This document shows positions 1 through 8,164 of a stretch of DNA of 15,684 nucleotides, in pieces. Numbering within the stretch: position 1 is the stretch's first letter; every line of letters starts with the position of its first letter. Position numbers and translations under genes: made by a program. The stretch is from Verrucomicrobiota bacterium. Lineage in GTDB: Bacteria > Verrucomicrobiota > Verrucomicrobiia > Chthoniobacterales > UBA10450. The stretch covers positions 1 to 15,684 of the forward strand of contig QHNF01000026.1 in assembly GCA_003218345.1 (NCBI GenBank), read 5' to 3'. Under the pieces are notes generated by a model that saw only the letters and a program-made list of their open reading frames with translations, did no database searches and was not told the DNA's origin.

Positions 1-1
1 C

Positions 2-211
<210 letters not shown>

Positions 212-240
212 ATTTAACATCCACAATTTATTAAAAAATC

Positions 241-3200
241 ATGAACGAACATTCCTGGCGTGAGTTAGTGGGCGAAGAGCGCCCCGTAGGTTTTGATCAA
301 GTCGCAATCGGTGTTGCGTCCAGCGACACGATGCGCTCGTGGAGCAAAGGCGAAGTCAAGAATCCGGAAACAATCAATTACCGCACCTTTAAACCCGAGA
401 AGGGCGGCCTTTTCTGCGAGCGCATTTTTGGTCCAACGCGCGATTGGGAATGTTCCTGCGGAAAATACAAGCGGATCAAACATAAAGGCGTGATCTGCGA
501 CCGGTGTGGCGTGGAAGTCACGCTAGCGCGCGTCCGCCGCGAACGCATGGGCCACATCGAATTGGCCGTGCCCGTTTCGCACATCTGGTTTTACAAATGC
601 ATGCCCTCGCGCATCGGGCTCATGCTCGATATGAGCGCGCGCCAGCTAGAGCGCGTCATTTATTACGAGGATTACATCGTCATCGATCCGGGCAAGACGC
701 CATTGCAGCGAGCACAACTGCTCAACGAAGTCGAATACCGCGAGGCGCAGGAGCAGTATGGCGAAGATTTCGTCGCCGGCATGGGCGCGGAAGCGATCAG
801 GAAACTTCTCGCCGAAATCGATCTCAACAAGCTCAATAAAGAGCTCGAGAAGGCCATGGGCGCCACAAAGAGCAAACAAATTCGTAAAAAATTGGCGAAA
901 CGTCTCAAGCTCATTCAAGGCTTCCAGAATTCACACGCGCGCCCCGAATGGATGATTCTCGATGTGCTACCGGTTATTCCCCCGGATTTGCGTCCTCTAG
1001 TTCCGCTCGAAGGCGGGCGGTTCGCAACGATCTTTATCGCCGTGTTATTAATCGCAACAACCGGCTCAAGAACCTGCTCCTGCTGAAAACACCGGACGTT
1101 ATCATTCGCAACGAAAAGCGAATGCTACAGGAAGCGGTGGACGCTTTGTTCGACAATGGCAGGCATGGTCGCGCTGTCACCGGTGCAGGTAATCGGCCCC
1201 TCAAGTCGCTAAGCGACATGCTCAAGGGCAAGGGTGGCCGTTTCCGCCAAAACCTGCTCGGCAAACGTGTCGATTACTCAGGCCGTTCCGTTATTGTCAT
1301 CGGCCCCGAGCTGAAGCTGCATCAATGTGGCTTGCCAAAGAAGATGGCGCTCGTGCTTTTCGAGCCGTTCATCATTCGTCGGCTGAAGGATCTCGGCTAC
1401 GTGCACACCGTGCGCAGTGCAAAAAAGATGATCGAGCGGCAGACGCCGGAGGTCTGGGACATTCTCGACGAAGTGACCAAGGGTCATCCGGTGTTGCTCA
1501 ATCGCGCGCCCACTTTGCATCGATTGTCAATTCAGGCTTTTGAACCGCAATTGATCGAGGGCGAAGCCATTCGCATTCATCCACTGGTTTGCACCGCGTA
1601 CAATGCGGACTTCGATGGCGACCAGATGGCGGTGCACGTACCCCTCTCGGTGGAAGCGCAGATGGAAGCGCGCATGCTCATGCTCGCCCCGAATAATATT
1701 TTCTCGCCTTCGAGCGGCAAGCCCATTACCACGCCTTCCCAAGACATTACGTTGGGCTGCTATTACCTCACCCAAAATCCTCGCGGTGCAGGCAAGGATG
1801 GTCAGCGGCTGCCGCTCTTTGGCGATGCGGCGGAAGTTGAATTTGCCAAGGCAGAAGGAACCATTCACACACACGACCGCATCCGGGTTAAGAACCCAGA
1901 TCTGGGCAAGCAAACAATCTACGGAAATGTTGAAGCGAAAATTATCGAGACCACGGCAGGCCGTGTGATTTTCAACGAGATTTGGCCCAAGCAGCTTGGA
2001 TTTTTCAACAAACCCGCCGGCAAGAAGCAACTCAGCGACATCATCTGGCGCTGCTATCAAATCGCGGGACCAGCAGAGACAGTCGCGACGCTGGACAAAT
2101 TAAAAGAGCTCGGTTTTGCCGAAGCAACCAAAGCTGGCATTTCGATTGGAATTTCGGACATGATCATTCCGAAAGAAAAACAGACCGAGCTGGAAAACGC
2201 TTACAAGCAGATTCGCCAGGTTGAGCAGCAATATCGCAAGGGCATCATCACCGATGGGGAGCGTTACAACAAGATCATCGACATCTGGACGCACGCCGGA
2301 GATGAAATTTCCAGCGGGCTGTTTCGCACCCTCGAACACAATGACGGCCGCAAAGAGTTGAATCCTGTTTTCTTAATGGTCGATTCCGGCTCACGCGGCA
2401 ATCGTCAGCAGGTTCGTCAGCTCGCAGGCATGCGTGGTTTGATGGCCAAACCTTCGGGAGAAATCATCGAGCGTCCGATCACGTCGAATTTTCGTGAGGG
2501 GCTGACTGTGCTCGAATATTTTATTTCTACCCACGGCGCACGCAAAGGTCTTGCCGACACGGCGCTCAAAACTGCCGACTCCGGTTATTTGACGCGCAAA
2601 TTGGTGGACGCGGCACAGGACGTGATCATCAACGAACCGGACTGCGGCACGGTGAACGGCATTGTGGTGCGGTCGATTTACGAGGGCGACGAAGAAGTAG
2701 TCGATCTTGGCCAGCGCATTATCGGTCGTGTAAGCTGCGAAACGATCGCTGACCCGGTGGACAAGAAGAAAAAAGTGGTAAAAGCGAATCAGTTGATCGA
2801 CGAAAAGGTCGCCGCAGACCTTCAGCGCATTGGCGTGGAGAGCTTGAAGATTCGTTCGGTTCTTACCTGCGAGTGTGGCCGGGGAGTTTGTGCGATGTGC
2901 TATGGACGCAATCTCGCTACGGGTCAGTTCGTTAAACTTGGCGAAGCAGTAGGCATTATTGCCGCCCAATCAATCGGCGAGCCTGGGACGCAATTGACGA
3001 TGCGCACATTCCATATCGGCGGCACGGCCAGCCAAACGTTCAAGCAACCGATCATCAAGGCGAAGAACGATGGCACTGTGCGGTTCAATGATCTACGAAC
3101 CGTGCAGGCGCTCGACGGCAGTTGGATCGTTTTGAATAAGAACGGCTCGATCAGTGTGCATAACGCGGAAGGGCGCGAACTTGAGCGTTACAACGTGGTG

Positions 3201-4346
3201 ATCGGCTCAATGATCTCCAAAGCTGATGGAACCGCAGTTAAGAAAGGCGAGACTTTCGTGCAATGGGACCCGTACAACGTACCAATTCTCACCGACAAAA
3301 GCGGCAAGATCGAATTCCGCGACATGATCGCGGGTGTCACGATTAAACGTGACGTCGATGAAGCGACCGGCCTGATGGGTACGGTTATCATCGAGCACAA
3401 GGAGGATTTGCATCCGCAAGTTGTCATCGTGGATGAAAAGAAGGAGGTGCTCGCAAGTTATTCCATTCCGGCTGGCGCCCACGTCATCGTGGAAGAAGGC
3501 CAGAAGGTGCGTGCCGGTGCGCTGTTGGCAAAGACGCCGCGCAAAGTCGCAAAAACAAAAGACATCACCGGAGGTCTGCCGCGCGTCGCCGAATTGTTCG
3601 AAGCGCGACGGCCGAAGGACGCGGCCGAGATTGCCAAGATTGATGGCGTTGTCGAGATGGGCGGAACTGTCCGCGGAAAACGACGCCTGATCTTAAAAGA
3701 CCCTGATACTGGAGCCGAGGAAGAACACCTGATTCCGCTCACCAAACACATCATCGTGTTCAAGGGCGACTTTGTGAACAAAGGTCAGCAGCTTACTGAA
3801 GGCCCCGTTGTTCCTCACGAAATCCTCGAAGTCTGTGGACCGCAAGATTTGCAAGAACATTTGGTCAACGAAGTGCAGGAGGTATATCGGTTACAGGGCG
3901 TAGAAATCAATGACAAGCACATCGAAATCATCGTGCGCCAGATGTTGCGTAAAGTGAAAATTACCGATCCGGGCGATACGTCGTTGCTCTGGGGCGATCA
4001 AGTGGACAAACTCGACTTCGAGGAGGAAAACAAAAAGGTCGTCGAGAAGGGTGGCAAGCCGGCGGAAGCCGTTCCTGTGTTACTCGGTATCACTAAGGCT
4101 TCACTTGAAACGGATAGCTTCATTTCTGCCGCCTCGTTCCAGGATACGACCCGCGTGCTCACGGAAGCGGCTACACTGGGTAAAGTCGATAAACTGCGTG
4201 GCTTCAAGGAAAATGTGATCATGGGTCACTTGATCCCTGCTGGCACCGGATCTCCTGCGCATCGCGAGATTAAGCTCGTTGAAAAAGGCGAGCCGATCGG
4301 CGCGTCCGTGATAGAAGAAGCAGAACCGCAGCCAGCAATCGGGTGA
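241..4346 (+). CDS. rpoC: RNA polymerase beta' subunit (apparent 13-nt deletion frameshift)
   Basis: Catalytic clamp subunit of RNA polymerase. The N-terminal part reads in frame 1 from ATG 241 with the zinc-ribbon cysteines C71, C73, C86 and C89. From about 1026 the homology continues in frame 3. This second part holds the Mg-binding NADFDGDQM loop (1602-1628), the bridge helix ([20 protein letters not shown], from 2535), the second zinc site (Cys at 2736, then the [11 protein letters not shown] cluster) and the trigger-loop region ending in [10 protein letters not shown]. At the junction the expected GGRFATSDLNDLYRR reads GGRFA then NDLYRR, so 13 nt are missing at 1025/1026. Restoring them gives about 1372 residues, normal for the family. 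The 948 ATG in the second frame is not a real start. Because the gene is essential and both halves are perfectly conserved, I infer a sequencing or assembly error, or a minority variant, rather than a natural split. Confidence 0.95.
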
Positions 4347-4356
4347 ACATTGGCAA

Positions 4357-4426
4357 TTGTAGGGTGTCTGTGTCAGACGCCGGCTGCGAAAAATAACAGA
4401 TGGCGTTTCACAGAAATGCCCTACAA
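4357..4426. repeat. Dispersed palindromic element, TGTAG family, copy 1
   Basis: A 70-nt imperfect palindrome lies between rpoC and the adenosyltransferase gene. Its ends are TTGTAGGG (4357-4364) and CCCTACAA (4419-4426), a perfect 8-bp inverted repeat. Beyond them GGCAA (4352-4356) and TTGCC (4430-4434) extend the pairing right up to the ATG at 4435. An internal hairpin GTCTG-TGT-CAGAC occupies 4366-4378. The TGTAG/CTACA ends are shared with elements at 9993-10073 and 10788-10852, which suggests a REP- or MITE-like family. No T-tract follows, so it is not an obvious terminator. Confidence 0.7.
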
Positions 4427-4434
4427 CTGTTGCC

Positions 4435-4974
4435 ATGTCGATCGTAACCAAGACGGGCGACCACGGCGAAACGTCGCTGATGTACGGCCGGCGCCTGCCG
4501 AAAGCCGATACCCGCGTGGACGCTTACGGCTGTATCGATGAGCTGACCGCCGCGCTTGGTCTCGCCCGGTCGATTGTAACCGACAAATTCCTTTCGGACG
4601 AAATCTTCGCCGCACAAAAAGATTTGATCGTTGTCATGGGCGAGCTCGCAACGGCGCCGGAAGATCGGGAACGTTACATCAAAGATGGCTTCCAACTTAC
4701 CACCGCGCCGATGGCGGAACGGGTCACAGCCGTGATCTTCGAGCTCGAGAAAGATAAATCGCTTTATCCAAAAGACTGGGTGATCCCCGGTGGAACGGCA
4801 GTTTCTGCGGCTCTCGATTTTGCTCGTGCAACGTGCCGTCGCGCTGAGCGGCACATCGCCGCATTCAGCGCTGGGGACAAAGGTTTTAACCCCGAGATCT
4901 TGCGTTACCTCAATCGCCTTTCCGATCTCTGCTGGGTCCTGGCGCGTTATGGTGAGAAAAAGCAAAGAGCGTAG
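4435..4974 (+). CDS. pduO: PduO-type ATP:cob(I)alamin adenosyltransferase
   Basis: A 179-residue enzyme that transfers the 5'-deoxyadenosyl group of ATP to reduced corrinoid, making adenosylcobalamin in the cytoplasm. It belongs to the PduO/MMAB family (five-helix bundle trimer). The N-terminal ATP-binding motif TKTGDHGETSL is at residues 5-15, followed by RVDAYGCIDELTAALGLAR at about 27-45. The late conserved blocks are PGGTAVSAALDFARATCRRAER and YLNRLSDLCWVLAR. Length and all motifs are normal, so it should be active. It sits 88 nt downstream of rpoC with a palindromic element ending directly at its ATG, and no Shine-Dalgarno is visible. No other cobalamin gene is in the window, so it probably serves salvage or a B12-dependent enzyme encoded elsewhere. 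The symbol denotes the family type; there is no propanediol-utilisation context. Confidence 0.93.
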   Translation: MSIVTKTGDHGETSLMYGRRLPKADTRVDAYGCIDELTAALGLARSIVTDKFLSDEIFAAQKDLIVVMGELATAPEDRERYIKDGFQLTTAPMAERVTAVIFELEKDKSLYPKDWVIPGGTAVSAALDFARATCRRAERHIAAFSAGDKGFNPEILRYLNRLSDLCWVLARYGEKKQRA

Positions 4975-5031
4975 CTTACCTCGCTTGTAGCGCACGAGCC
5001 GGCACACTTCAACAGGCAGAACGTCAATAAA

Positions 5032-5048
5032 GGCGGCTGCAATCCGCC
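5032..5048. other. Small GC-rich hairpin, possible minus-strand terminator
   Basis: GGCGG (5032-5036) and CCGCC (5044-5048) can form a 5-bp stem with a 7-nt loop in the 116-nt gap between the adenosyltransferase and the barrel gene. On the + strand it is followed by TAAAAATT rather than a T-tract. On the minus strand it is followed by TTTATT, but no minus-strand gene is present. Function is unclear; the remainder of the gap holds no convincing promoter. Confidence 0.25.
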
Positions 5049-5108
5049 GCTAAAAATTGGCAACTGTCCGGCAGCAGGTTTTCTCGCGCGATGTTATGCA
5101 TCACCGCG

Positions 5109-6020
5109 ATGGAGTTCAGATTAGCTTTTGCGGCTGCATTTTTGTTTTGCGTTTCTAATGCGCACGCGCACGAAGCTATCTTCGGATGGACTTATACAAC
5201 TGATCTAACCCCGAAGGGTCACGGGGAATTCGAGCAATGGGTTACTGCGCGCTGGGAAAAAGAACACGGCAACTACAGCGTTGTCGATTTTCGCGAAGAG
5301 TTCGAATATGGCGTGGCAGATAATTTTCAGCTCGCGCTTTATCTCAACCATCATTACGTCTATGCGAACGATGACGTTCCGGCTGAAGATCCGGCCCATC
5401 CCGGAAATCGTTTGCCTGGTACTTACCAGACCGGCGGTGAAGACGTGCACGCCGGATATAGCCCAGTAACGCCCTTTGACAGCTATCATTTCGAATCCGT
5501 TTCGTTGGAAGCGATTTACCGGCTGCTGAGCCCTTACAAGGACCCAATTGGTCTCGCGCTTTATTTCGAGCCTTCGATTGGCGATCAGGAGAGAGAGCTG
5601 GAATGGAAAGTTATCTTGCAAAAGAATTGGCTCGAAGACCGGCTCGTTTGGGCGCTCAACATCAATTACGAGTTAGAGTTCGAAAAAGCGGGCGGCGGCG
5701 GCTACGAGCGCGACGGTATGTTCGAATGGTTCACCGGCGTTTCTTATCGCTTCATTCGTAATTGGTCAGCCGGTTTGGAATTTTGGAACCATCACGAATT
5801 TGCCGATGCCACCGTGCACGAGCATTCGGCTTACTTTCTCGGGCCGACGATTCACTATGGCGGCGAACGCTGGTGGGCCACGCTCGGATTCCTTCACCAA
5901 CTGCCGATTGGCCAGGCGTTCAGTCATGATAACAAGGAGTTTGCCGTGCACGACGGGTACATCTTTGGCGACGAGCACGAAAAATATTACGTGCGGCTGA
6001 GAGTCGGATTTAATTTCTAG
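5109..6020 (+). CDS. Outer-membrane beta-barrel protein of the flavinylation cluster
   Basis: A 303-residue exported protein. I prefer the ATG at 5109 to the in-frame ATG at 5091 because it places a clean signal peptide at the N-terminus: MEFR, hydrophobic core LAFAAAFLFCVS, then NAHA before HEAIFGW, a plausible signal peptidase I site. The mature part alternates polar and aromatic residues in many short amphipathic strands (for example GEFEQWVTARWE, NFQLALYLNHHYVY, SAGLEFWNHH) and ends in VRLRVGFNF, the C-terminal Phe typical of BAM-inserted barrels. It resembles a DUF6662-like family of uncharacterised outer-membrane proteins; I am not certain of that label. His, Glu and Asp residues are frequent, including a cluster in FWNHHEFADATVHEHSAY, so metal binding is conceivable. 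The next gene starts 6 nt after the stop, so the two are probably co-transcribed. Substrate unknown. Confidence 0.8.
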   Translation: MEFRLAFAAAFLFCVSNAHAHEAIFGWTYTTDLTPKGHGEFEQWVTARWEKEHGNYSVVDFREEFEYGVADNFQLALYLNHHYVYANDDVPAEDPAHPGNRLPGTYQTGGEDVHAGYSPVTPFDSYHFESVSLEAIYRLLSPYKDPIGLALYFEPSIGDQERELEWKVILQKNWLEDRLVWALNINYELEFEKAGGGGYERDGMFEWFTGVSYRFIRNWSAGLEFWNHHEFADATVHEHSAYFLGPTIHYGGERWWATLGFLHQLPIGQAFSHDNKEFAVHDGYIFGDEHEKYYVRLRVGFNF

Positions 6021-6026
6021 AGGGCG

Positions 6027-6551
6027 ATGAAATCCGAATTCGCCTTCATCGCCTTACCCATTTCCGCGTTAATCGCGCCTTCCGCGTTTGCCGTTCAGTA
6101 TCTCACTGTCGATCAAGCGCAGCGCGCGATTTTTCCCCGCAAATCGTTCACCGCCGCGCCTGTTAACCTAACGAGTGTTCAACGCAAGGCCATCGAACGG
6201 GCCAGCGGCGTGCGCGTGTTACGCGATGAGCAGCAAGTTTGGCGGGTGAGCGGTGGGGGCTGGTTCATTGTCGATGAAGTAGTCGGCAAACACGAGTTTA
6301 TCACCTACGCCGTCGGTCTGAACGCAGACGGCTCAGTCAAACAAATCGAGGTGATGGATTATCGCGAAACCTACGGGGGCGAAATTCGAAATGAAAAATG
6401 GCGCGCCCAATTCGTAGGCAAGACGAGCAAGTCGCCGCTGAAGCTCGACAGTGACATCAAGAACATCAGCGGCGCGACATTGAGTTGCCGCCACGTCACC
6501 GATGGCGTGAAACGGCTTCTCGCATTCTATGAGGTCGCGCTCAAGCGTTGA
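6027..6551 (+). CDS. Exported FMN-binding domain protein with covalent flavinylation motif
   Basis: A 174-residue protein. Residues 1-22 form a signal peptide (MKSEFAFIALPISALIAPSA, with FAVQ around the cleavage site). The C-terminal half matches the FMN-binding domain found in NqrC, RnfG and PplA-type proteins: a GGWFIVDEVVGKHEFITYAVGL strand region, the EVMDYRETYGGEI block, and a C-terminal DIKNISGATLSC in which T151 of SGAT is the expected acceptor of phosphoester-linked FMN. A single domain is present. The neighbour apbE overlaps by 23 nt and encodes the enzyme that attaches FMN to this motif, which strongly supports the assignment. I infer a periplasmic one-electron or two-electron carrier working with the cytochrome-like protein encoded two genes downstream. 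Confidence 0.9.
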   Translation: MKSEFAFIALPISALIAPSAFAVQYLTVDQAQRAIFPRKSFTAAPVNLTSVQRKAIERASGVRVLRDEQQVWRVSGGGWFIVDEVVGKHEFITYAVGLNADGSVKQIEVMDYRETYGGEIRNEKWRAQFVGKTSKSPLKLDSDIKNISGATLSCRHVTDGVKRLLAFYEVALKR

Positions 6552-7428
6552 AGTCCGTCGCGCGCGTCCGTTGCTCGGGACGTTCGTGCAAATATCCGCT
6601 GGCGGAAAGGACGCCATCGCTCTTGAGCTTGCGATCAACGCTGCTTTCGCGGCCGTTGCGGAGGTACATCGGTTAATGAGTTTTCACGACCCGGAAAGCG
6701 ACGTTTCGCGCATGAACCGCGACGCGTTTCACAAATCGGTGCGTGTTCATCCCTGGACGTCGCGTGTTTTGAAAGGCGCGTATGAATTTTCTCGCAACAG
6801 CGATGGCGTTTTCGACATCACGACGGCCCGGCAACTGGTGAACTGGAATTATCTTCCGAGACCTGATGTGCGTTTTAGCAGTCGCAGTTGGCGCGACATT
6901 ATTCTGGAAGAGAAGTGCAACGTTCGATTCCGCCAGCCGTTGATTGTCGACCTTGGGGGGATCGCGAAAGGTTTCGCGGTCGATCGCGCCATTGAGACGC
7001 TGAAAGCTAATGGCGTCATGGCTGGAATCGTAAACGCTGGCGGCGACGTTCGGGTATTTGGATCGACACCACAACTTATCCACGTGCGACATCCCGCCGC
7101 GCCGGGGCGTGCCGCCGGAATGGTGAGGCTGCGCGAGCGCGCCATGGCAACCTCGGGAATTTATTTCACCCGCAAAAAAGACGGTGTCCGCTACGTGAGC
7201 CCATTGCTTGACGGGCACACAGGTCGATCTGCCCGCGAGTTGATCAGCGTGAGCGTGGCGGCTACGGAGTGCATGCCAGCGGACGCGTTGACAAAAATTG
7301 TTTTCTCCCTACGCGAAAAAGCTGCGCCCCTGCTGGAGCGCCATCGCGCAGATGCGTTGTTGCTGGAACGCGATGGTGCGCCATCCTGGATATTTCACTC
7401 GCCATGCGACACCCACGACCAGACTTAA
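6529..7428 (+). CDS. apbE: FAD:protein FMN transferase (ApbE family)
   Basis: A 299-residue flavin transferase that hydrolyses FAD and attaches FMN to Thr or Ser in the SGAT-type motif of partner proteins, with Mg2+. Family motifs in order: RPLLGTFVQI (14-22), LMSFHDPESDVSRMN (49-63), DLGGIAKGFAVD (141-152), NAGGDVRVFG (169-178), ATSG (207-210), a D-x-x-TG site (228-232) and ADALTK (251-256). Two oddities are visible. There is no signal peptide or lipobox, although ApbE usually works outside the cytoplasm. The usual H-I-x-D-P-x-T-G block reads P-L-L-D-G-H-T-G, so the customary His and the Pro after Asp are replaced, while Asp228 and Thr231 are kept. The start at 6529 overlaps the preceding gene by 23 nt and the stop overlaps the next gene by 25 nt, indicating translational coupling. 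The partner is almost certainly the adjacent FMN-binding protein. Confidence 0.92.
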   Translation: MRSRSSVEVRRARPLLGTFVQISAGGKDAIALELAINAAFAAVAEVHRLMSFHDPESDVSRMNRDAFHKSVRVHPWTSRVLKGAYEFSRNSDGVFDITTARQLVNWNYLPRPDVRFSSRSWRDIILEEKCNVRFRQPLIVDLGGIAKGFAVDRAIETLKANGVMAGIVNAGGDVRVFGSTPQLIHVRHPAAPGRAAGMVRLRERAMATSGIYFTRKKDGVRYVSPLLDGHTGRSARELISVSVAATECMPADALTKIVFSLREKAAPLLERHRADALLLERDGAPSWIFHSPCDTHDQT

Positions 7429-7904
7429 TTCGATTGAAGCGCTTCTACAGATATTCCCTCTACGCTGTGCTCGCGTTGCTTTTTCTGAGCGGAGGAGCAT
7501 GGGCATATTGGAATTATCTTGCAGCCTCGCCTGGCGATTTCGAGGCGAGCTCAAAAGCCTGGGCGATGAAAATCCACGGCGCCGCCGCGACGGCGATTTT
7601 AGTTCTGATCGGGATGCTCTTGACTGCGCACGTGAGATTCGCATGGCGCGCGGGCCGCAATCGGGCGAACGGCTCCCTGTTTCTCACTGCCTTCGCCGTT
7701 TTGGCCGTGACCGGCTACGCGCTTTATTACGCGGGCAGCGAAAGCCTGCGCGCGTGGGCGAGCTGGATTCATCTCGCTGTCGGCCTGGTCCTGCCAATTT
7801 TGCTGTTGATCCACATTTTGCTCGGCAAGAGGACGCGGCCAGAGGTGCGGGCGCAAAGGAGTCACCATTTTCCCGGGAAGACCGGTGCCAGAGTTAGCCA
7901 GTAA
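7404..7904 (+). CDS. Four-helix membrane protein, probable di-heme cytochrome b
   Basis: A 166-residue integral membrane protein with four hydrophobic segments at about 16-37, 57-80, 91-110 and 120-140. Two of them, TM2 and TM4, carry paired histidines: H58 and H76 in TM2, H123 and H137 in TM4. As TM2 and TM4 run in the same direction, H58/H123 and H76/H137 would face each other at opposite sides of the membrane, the pattern of two b-type hemes in cytochrome b561-like and DUF4405-like proteins. The ATG at 7404 overlaps apbE by 25 nt; an upstream in-frame extension to 7269 lies wholly inside apbE and is unlikely. I infer that it passes electrons across the inner membrane to or from the flavinylated protein. 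Heme binding is inferred from the His pattern alone. Confidence 0.75.
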   Translation: MRHPRPDLIRLKRFYRYSLYAVLALLFLSGGAWAYWNYLAASPGDFEASSKAWAMKIHGAAATAILVLIGMLLTAHVRFAWRAGRNRANGSLFLTAFAVLAVTGYALYYAGSESLRAWASWIHLAVGLVLPILLLIHILLGKRTRPEVRAQRSHHFPGKTGARVSQ

Positions 7905-7907
7905 ATT

Positions 7908-7939
7908 TTGCCAGTCGCACTATTTGGTAAGACTGGTAA
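7908..7939. promoter_or_regulatory. Possible autoregulatory operator of the decayed toxin-antitoxin locus
   Basis: TTGCCAGTC (7908-7916) and GACTGGTAA (7931-7939) form an 8-of-9 inverted repeat, and TGGTAAG is directly repeated inside the right half. It lies 9 nt before the antitoxin-remnant start at 7949, where such antitoxins usually bind. This is a positional inference only. Confidence 0.3.
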
Positions 7940-7948
7940 GAATCCCTG

Positions 7949-8143
7949 ATGGACACCGCCGTGCTTTCAAGTAAAGGGCAGTTGGTCATCCTGCAGAAAT
8001 AGGCACGCTCTACACCTTTACGCGGAGACCGTCTCGTTGTGAGACCGCAACCCAAGACACGGGCTCGCTTGTCGAAATTGGATGGTCGCAGGGTCCTCGG
8101 TCGCAACGACCGGAGCACCACGACTGACTCCAGACCTTGTTAA
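7949..8143 (+). pseudogene. Decayed AbrB/SpoVT-family antitoxin (VapB-like) with in-frame stop
   Basis: The reading frame from ATG 7949 begins MDTAVLSSKGQLVI, the typical swapped-hairpin AbrB N-terminus of VapB-like antitoxins (usual form: TAVLSSKGQ-V-IP). It meets an amber stop at 8000-8002 after 17 residues. The same frame continues after the stop with RGDRLVVRPQPKTRARL, matching the expected GDRLVV strand and linker. It then runs through a degenerate tail to TAA at 8141-8143. The proline and helix after LVI are lost, so the DNA-binding fold is broken as well as interrupted. It lies 21 nt upstream of a PIN-domain remnant, the usual antitoxin-toxin order. I read it as an eroded module; a single substitution at 8000-8002 alone would not fully restore the family pattern. 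Confidence 0.65.
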
Positions 8144-8164
8144 ACGCGCGCTGTCGGATTTTCC

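Noticed and set aside
1021..1030. Programmed ribosomal frameshifting in rpoC
   Set aside because: No slippery heptamer, and conserved residues ATSDL are physically missing from the DNA, which frameshifting would not restore.
948..1086. Overlapping starts as a natural split of rpoC into two subunit genes (as rpoC1/rpoC2)
   Set aside because: Known splits occur at other places, and here the second frame before 1026 has no homology. A 13-nt loss inside a fully conserved motif explains the break better.
1527..2969. Minus-strand open frames (177 and 192 codons) antisense to rpoC
   Set aside because: They mirror the conserved catalytic region of rpoC and show no protein motif of their own.
4347..4434. 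Rho-independent terminator after rpoC
   Set aside because: The palindrome has no following T-tract on the + strand and shares its ends with dispersed elements, one of which lies inside a coding sequence.
4408..5007. Minus-strand open frame of 199 codons antisense to the adenosyltransferase
   Set aside because: No family signature; it is the shadow of a gene whose motifs are complete on the + strand.
7269..7403. Longer N-terminus for the cytochrome-like protein
   Set aside because: It would lie entirely within conserved apbE sequence; ATG 7404 precedes the basic and hydrophobic N-terminus expected of a membrane protein.
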